Positions 33,916 to 37,788 of a stretch of DNA of 37,788 nt are shown here, in pieces. Position 1 is the stretch's first letter. Every line of letters begins with the position of its first letter. Source of the stretch: Bacillota bacterium (GTDB taxonomy: Bacteria; Bacillota_I; Bacilli_A; Izemoplasmatales; Hujiaoplasmataceae); assembly GCA_018816905.1 (NCBI GenBank), contig JAHIVB010000005.1, positions 1 through 37,788 of the forward strand. Reading direction: 5' to 3'. The notes below the pieces were generated by a model. That model was not told the DNA's origin, did not search any database, and saw nothing but the letters and a program-made list of their open reading frames with translations. Made by a program: the position numbers and the translations under genes.

Positions 33916-35727
33916 TTATTCTATTAATTCGATATCGCTATGATTTAACAAACTACCTTGGTCATATTGAAGTTTATATAGTTGATAATAATGGCCTTTA
34001 TGTTTTAGTAACTCTTGATGATTACCTTCTTCGATGATTTTACCTTTTTGCATAACAATAATCTTGTTGGCATGCTGAATCGTCGACAATCTATGAGCAA
34101 CGATAATCATTGTCGATATATTCATCATTTTGCTTAAGGATTCTTGAATTAATTCTTCGGTTTCAGTATCGATATTTGCAGTAGCCTCATCTAAAATCAT
34201 AATAGAAGGTTTATGAACCAAAGTACGTGCAAAGGACAACAATTGTCTTTGACCTGCTGAAAAATTGTTACCTCTTTCTCTCACCGGTTCATCGTATTTT
34301 TTTTCTAACTTATTGATGAACCAGTCGGCATTTACATAATGACAAGCATCAAGAATTTCTTGATCTGAAATTTCATCGTTTTTAAGTCTTATGTTAGATT
34401 CAATCGTTCCGGAAAACAAGAACACATCTTGAAGCATTTGCCCAACCTTTTTCCGGAGGGATGATAGTTTGATAGACCGGATATCTACGTCATCAATTAA
34501 TATTTGACCTTTTTGAATATCATAATTTCGTACAATCAATTGAATGATGGTTGTTTTCCCTGACCCGGTTGCACCAACCAAAGCCATGGTTTCTTTTGGC
34601 TGAATAACAAAAGAGACGTCTTTCAATACCCAATCGCCTTCATTATAGGCAAACCATACATTTTTGAATTCGATTTTTCCCTTTAGAGAAGCCATTTCTA
34701 GAGCATCTTCTTGATCTTGAACGGTTGGAACGGTATCCAAAATGTTGTATATTCTCTCTCCAGATGTAAATGCTGATTGCAAGACATCGAACTTTTCCGC
34801 AAGATCTTGGATTGGTCCAAAGAATTTAGAGATGTATTGCGTGAACGCAAACAAAATACCAAAGGTAATGACACCTGACATGACATCAAGAGACCCTCTC
34901 CAAAAAATGATGACCAAAGAAGCAACATACAACAAGTACATGAACGGTCTATATAAACTAAAAGTCAATGTTTGACGAATATAACTTCGATTCAACACTA
35001 CGTTTTTATCTTTGAATTCCTGGAACTTCTTTTCTTCGCGGTTAAAGATTTGAATTAATTTCATTCCTGATAAATGTTCAGAAAGAAATCCGTTAATGAC
35101 AGATACATTCGCTCTAACTTTTCTATAAGCGGATCTTGAATACTTTCTAAAGATATAGGATGAAACATAGATGAAAGGAACAATAATTAATAATAATAAA
35201 GTTAATTTGAAATCCATCACAAACATGATGATGAATACAACGACAATCGTAATGATATTTCTAAATAGGTTAATGATGACATCTGTATAAAGCTGATTAA
35301 GAGTATCGGTATCGGATGTCACTCTGGTGACCAGTTTTCCAATTGGAATTTTATTATATTGAGAGATGGACAAGGTTTCAATGTGATTAAAAACATCTTT
35401 TCTAATGTCATATATGATTTTTTGACCCGTGGTTTGAAGTAAGATGGATTGTTTATAGGAAACGAAAGTTGAGATGATGAGCACACCAAAATAAAGCAAT
35501 ACGATGACAATGATTCTCGAAAAAACAATGTTTTCGTTTCCGAGTTCATCGATAACTTTCGCCATAAACAAAGGACCAATTAAGTCTAGACCTACGACAA
35601 TAACGACCAAGAAAAAAGCAACAACTAATTCCTTTATAAAAGGTTTGGCATATAGTAATAGTCTTTTTACAATCGTTGAATCTTTCATGGTGCGAACGGT
35701 ATCGATATCAGCAAAATTCCTAGGCAT
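33916..35727 (-). CDS. Heterodimeric ABC exporter subunit with the catalytic ATPase (BmrD/TM288-like)
   Basis: The product is 603 aa from the ATG at 35727; an in-frame GTG at 35736 lies too close to the AGAGGGG ribosome site. A six-helix type I exporter transmembrane domain (about 25-310) precedes an ATPase domain with Walker A GATGSGKTT (385-393) and Walker B MILDEA with catalytic Glu514. Its signature is the non-canonical FSAGQ (489-493) instead of LSGGQ. Paired with the upstream subunit, this gives one working and one degenerate ATP site, as in BmrCD, LmrCD and TM287/288 multidrug exporters. Its start overlaps the end of the partner gene by 8 nt. Confidence 0.94.
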   Translation of the reverse strand: MPRNFADIDTVRTMKDSTIVKRLLLYAKPFIKELVVAFFLVVIVVGLDLIGPLFMAKVIDELGNENIVFSRIIVIVLLYFGVLIISTFVSYKQSILLQTTGQKIIYDIRKDVFNHIETLSISQYNKIPIGKLVTRVTSDTDTLNQLYTDVIINLFRNIITIVVVFIIMFVMDFKLTLLLLIIVPFIYVSSYIFRKYSRSAYRKVRANVSVINGFLSEHLSGMKLIQIFNREEKKFQEFKDKNVVLNRSYIRQTLTFSLYRPFMYLLYVASLVIIFWRGSLDVMSGVITFGILFAFTQYISKFFGPIQDLAEKFDVLQSAFTSGERIYNILDTVPTVQDQEDALEMASLKGKIEFKNVWFAYNEGDWVLKDVSFVIQPKETMALVGATGSGKTTIIQLIVRNYDIQKGQILIDDVDIRSIKLSSLRKKVGQMLQDVFLFSGTIESNIRLKNDEISDQEILDACHYVNADWFINKLEKKYDEPVRERGNNFSAGQRQLLSFARTLVHKPSIMILDEATANIDTETEELIQESLSKMMNISTMIIVAHRLSTIQHANKIIVMQKGKIIEEGNHQELLKHKGHYYQLYKLQYDQGSLLNHSDIELIE

Positions 35728-37486
35728 CTTCGTCACCCCTCTCGATTTCAGATTCGAGTTGTTGACGTATGACCATAGCTAAATATTCTTTTGAAGAGGA
35801 AAGGAGTTGCTGATGAGTTCCAACTGCTTTAATCTTACCTTCTTCAAGGAAAACAATTTTATCAGCATTCTTAATTGTTGAAATTCGGTGTGCGATAATG
35901 AGTGTTGTTTTGCCTTTACGTAACTCTCGTAAATTTCCTAAAATTTCTTCTTCGGTTTTCGTGTCAACCGCACTAAAGGAATCATCCATAATCAGAATAT
36001 TCGGGTTTTTTAGAAGAGCTCGAGCAATGGATATGCGTTGTTTCTGTCCTCCCGAAAGAGTCACTCCTCGTTCTCCAACCATGGTATCATAACGCTCTGG
36101 AAAGTCATTTATATTATCATGGACATCGCTATATTTGGCCATTTGCTCAATCAAATCAGAATCTGCAATATCTAGCGCAAATGATATGTTGTTCTTAATG
36201 ATATCAGAAAAAATAAAGTTATCTTGAGGAACGTATCCGATTGAATCTCTTAGCTGTTTAATTCGGATTTTCATGATGTCAACCCCATCGATATAAAGGG
36301 ATTCCGGGTTCAAATTATATAGACGTAACATCACATCCACAAGCGTTGTTTTACCGGAACCTGTTCTGCCAACGATTCCTACTGTCTGTCCTTTTTCTAC
36401 TTCGAAATCGATATCTTCTAATACTAATTTATCTGAACCGGGATAGGAAAACGAAAGATGATTGAACTTGATTTTACCTTCGGTTTTCGGAATTTCGATG
36501 GCTCCTACTTCATCTTTTATTTCAATTGGAGTATCTAGAAACTCATTGATTCTTTGTAAAGAAGCTTTTGCTTGAGAGTGCATGTTAATCAATCTTCCAA
36601 CTGCCATCATTGGCCAAATCAATGCTCCAAAATAAGCAATGTATACTGTCAAGTCTCCAATCGAAAAGTCCGATGAAGCTGTCTTATAAACTAAATATCC
36701 GCCGACGCCTAACATCATAATTCGGATCATTGTAATAAACATTTCAATCGAAACATGTAGCAAGGTAGAAGCTTTAATGAAGGATACGTTTTTCTCTTGG
36801 TTATCTTTGTTGATAGCAGCAAACGCTCTGATTTCTCTAACCTCGTTAACGAAAGCTTTGACCACACTGATACCGTAAAAGTTTTCTTGAGTGAAGTCTG
36901 ACATGTTTTCAAACGCTTTTTGTTTTGCTTTAAATTTACGACCGGTTATTTTAGATACAAATGTAGCAATAACCGCAATCATTATAACAGGTACAATTGC
37001 AAACAAAGTAATGGTTGAATCCAATTGATACATCTTGAAAAATGCTAAACCACCCAAAGCAAATATATCGAAAGTAATCATGATTCCTGGGCCGAAAGCC
37101 ATCCGGACAGCATTTAAGTCATTAATGAAAAGAGCCATCAATCCACCAGATTTTTTTCCTTGGTAGTAATGTTGGCTTAATTTTTCTGCATGAGAAAACA
37201 TCATATTCCTTAGTTCAAAGTCAATTCTTCTAGAAGTACCGAATATAAAAATCCGCCAAAAGAATCTTCCTACAATGATGACTAGTCCTATCATAATCAA
37301 TCGGATCATGTGATCTTGAAGTGCGACCGCAGTCAAAGTGGAATATTCAAGTCCCTCAATAATGCTACCGGTAATCTCCGGAATAATCAATTGTGCAAAG
37401 TCGACCGTGATGAGTGCAGCAATCCCTAAAAGAAAGAAGAATCCGTATTTTAGGTAGAACTGATTTACGTGTTTTCCAAATATCAT
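35720..37486 (-). CDS. Heterodimeric ABC exporter subunit with the degenerate ATPase (BmrC/TM287-like)
   Basis: The product (588 aa) has six transmembrane helices (about 12-300) and an ATPase domain with Walker A GRTGSGKTT (373-381) and a canonical LSGGQ (477-481). After Walker B there is Asp501-Asp502 where catalytic subunits have Asp-Glu, so this site cannot hydrolyse ATP efficiently. The neighbour supplies the Glu but has the altered signature, so the complementary degeneracy marks an obligate heterodimer. The likely role is export of drugs or lipids. The ATG follows AGGAGG, and the promoter is at 37518-37546. Confidence 0.94.
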   Translation of the reverse strand: MIFGKHVNQFYLKYGFFFLLGIAALITVDFAQLIIPEITGSIIEGLEYSTLTAVALQDHMIRLIMIGLVIIVGRFFWRIFIFGTSRRIDFELRNMMFSHAEKLSQHYYQGKKSGGLMALFINDLNAVRMAFGPGIMITFDIFALGGLAFFKMYQLDSTITLFAIVPVIMIAVIATFVSKITGRKFKAKQKAFENMSDFTQENFYGISVVKAFVNEVREIRAFAAINKDNQEKNVSFIKASTLLHVSIEMFITMIRIMMLGVGGYLVYKTASSDFSIGDLTVYIAYFGALIWPMMAVGRLINMHSQAKASLQRINEFLDTPIEIKDEVGAIEIPKTEGKIKFNHLSFSYPGSDKLVLEDIDFEVEKGQTVGIVGRTGSGKTTLVDVMLRLYNLNPESLYIDGVDIMKIRIKQLRDSIGYVPQDNFIFSDIIKNNISFALDIADSDLIEQMAKYSDVHDNINDFPERYDTMVGERGVTLSGGQKQRISIARALLKNPNILIMDDSFSAVDTKTEEEILGNLRELRKGKTTLIIAHRISTIKNADKIVFLEEGKIKAVGTHQQLLSSSKEYLAMVIRQQLESEIERGDEDA

Positions 37487-37517
37487 GGACTTCCTCCTTT
37501 GAAATTGAGCATAATTT

Positions 37518-37546
37518 ATTTTACTTTAAATTGATAGAAATTACAA
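37518..37546 (-). promoter_or_regulatory. Promoter of the ABC exporter operon
   Basis: Minus strand TTGTAA (37541-37546), 17-bp spacer, TAAAAT (37518-37523), about 30 bp before the first exporter gene. Confidence 0.65.
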
Positions 37547-37622
37547 TTTTTAAATCGAAAAAATAAATAAAATAGATTTTCATTCATAAATATATTAAAT
37601 ATTTGTAAGATTGGACCGTTAA

Positions 37623-37664
37623 TAAAAAAACCGTCTATTCCTACTTGATTCGGAATAGACGGTC
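37623..37664 (-). terminator. Strong terminator of the gene at the right edge
   Basis: Minus strand ACCGTCTATTCC and GGAATAGACGGT form a perfect 12-bp stem with a 10-nt loop, followed by TTTTTTATT. It ends the transcript entering from the right edge. Confidence 0.93.
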
Positions 37665-37679
37665 ATAATTATGTTGTGT

Positions 37680-37702
37680 CTGTGTTAGTTCCAATAACAC
37701 AG
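37680..37702 (-). repeat. Hairpin in the 3' untranslated region of the right-edge gene
   Basis: CTGTGTTA and TAACACAG form a perfect 8-bp stem with a 7-nt loop. There is no T-run after it, so it is not a terminator by itself; the true terminator follows 16 bp later. It may protect the 3' end of the message. Confidence 0.5.
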
Positions 37703-37735
37703 TGGTGAATTTCTTTTATTACGATCATTCAATGA

Positions 37736-37788
37736 CTATGATACGTAATCCCAGCCTTCAATAGTAAGGGTTCCAGAAGCACCTTCAG
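37736..37788 (-). CDS. C-terminal end of an unidentified protein (partial)
   Basis: The minus strand reads in one frame as ...EGASGTLTIEGWDYVS and a TAG stop, with the gene continuing beyond the right edge. The Thr/Gly-rich strand with aromatic residues resembles the end of an extracytoplasmic or lipoprotein domain, but 16 residues are too few to name a family. The reading frame is favoured because the stop is followed by a hairpin and a strong terminator. Confidence 0.5.
   Translation of the reverse strand, partial: EGASGTLTIEGWDYVS

Noticed and set aside
37516-37587. 23-codon minus-strand frame before the ABC exporter
   Set aside because: No ribosome site, Phe/Asn/Lys-rich as expected from AT-rich DNA, and it overlaps the exporter promoter.
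1-37788. CRISPR arrays, tRNA genes, insertion sequences, prophage or conjugative genes
   Set aside because: No spaced direct repeats, tRNA-like cloverleaf, transposase or integrase sequence was recognised on either strand.

Overview
The window comes from a low-GC Gram-positive-type bacterium, probably on the Mollicutes/Bacillota border (Izemoplasmatales- or Acholeplasmatales-like). I infer this from the AT-rich sequence, the Bacillus-type gene order cysS-mrnC-rlmB-sigma-rpmG-secE-nusG-rplK-rplA-rplJ-rplL-MTase-rpoB-rpoC, lipoprotein signal peptides, YesMN-type two-component proteins and a Firmicutes-style rRNA leader. TGA is used as a stop (for example in the sensor kinase, cysS and mrnC), so this is not the UGA=Trp mycoplasma code. 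Every gene I can support lies on the minus strand, so the window reads functionally from right to left.

Right end to about 30.3 kb: the tail of an unidentified gene with a strong terminator; a heterodimeric ABC exporter with one degenerate ATP site; a tiny gene with its own promoter, Shine-Dalgarno and terminator that encodes a 34-residue hydrophobic peptide; a cardiolipin synthase-type enzyme with RmuC; and a cold-shock protein. About 30.3 to 10.7 kb is the information-processing block: cysS-mrnC, rlmB-sigma factor, rpmG-secE-nusG, rplK-rplA-rplJ-rplL, an RsmC-like methyltransferase, and rpoB-rpoC. It is interrupted between nusG and rplK by two fused ATPase-permease (MacB/FtsX-type) genes. 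Control elements are well preserved. Two RNA motifs resemble the 23S rRNA site of protein L1 (before rplK and before rplA), an L10 leader with an attenuator precedes rplJ, and good sigma-A promoters and hairpin terminators separate the units.

About 10.6 to 8.9 kb holds a stand-alone membrane diguanylate cyclase. About 8.8 to 0.4 kb is a sugar-sensing and uptake locus. The first operon encodes a YesN-type response regulator, a YesM-type Cache sensor kinase and an MglB-like galactose/glucose-binding lipoprotein with no transporter of its own. The next operon, with a catabolite-repression-like box in its promoter, encodes a ChvE-GguA-GguB multiple-monosaccharide ABC importer. The simplest reading is a three-component sensor (binding protein, kinase, regulator) that switches on the importer. 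The left end is the promoter, leader and first bases of a 16S rRNA gene.

No transposon, CRISPR array, tRNA or prophage feature was seen. The least ordinary items are the doubled L1-type RNA element, the transporter pair inserted into the nusG-rplK junction, the 34-residue autonomous small gene, the calcium-loop-like insertion in the sensor-linked binding protein, and a natural substitution in the rifampicin pocket of RpoB.
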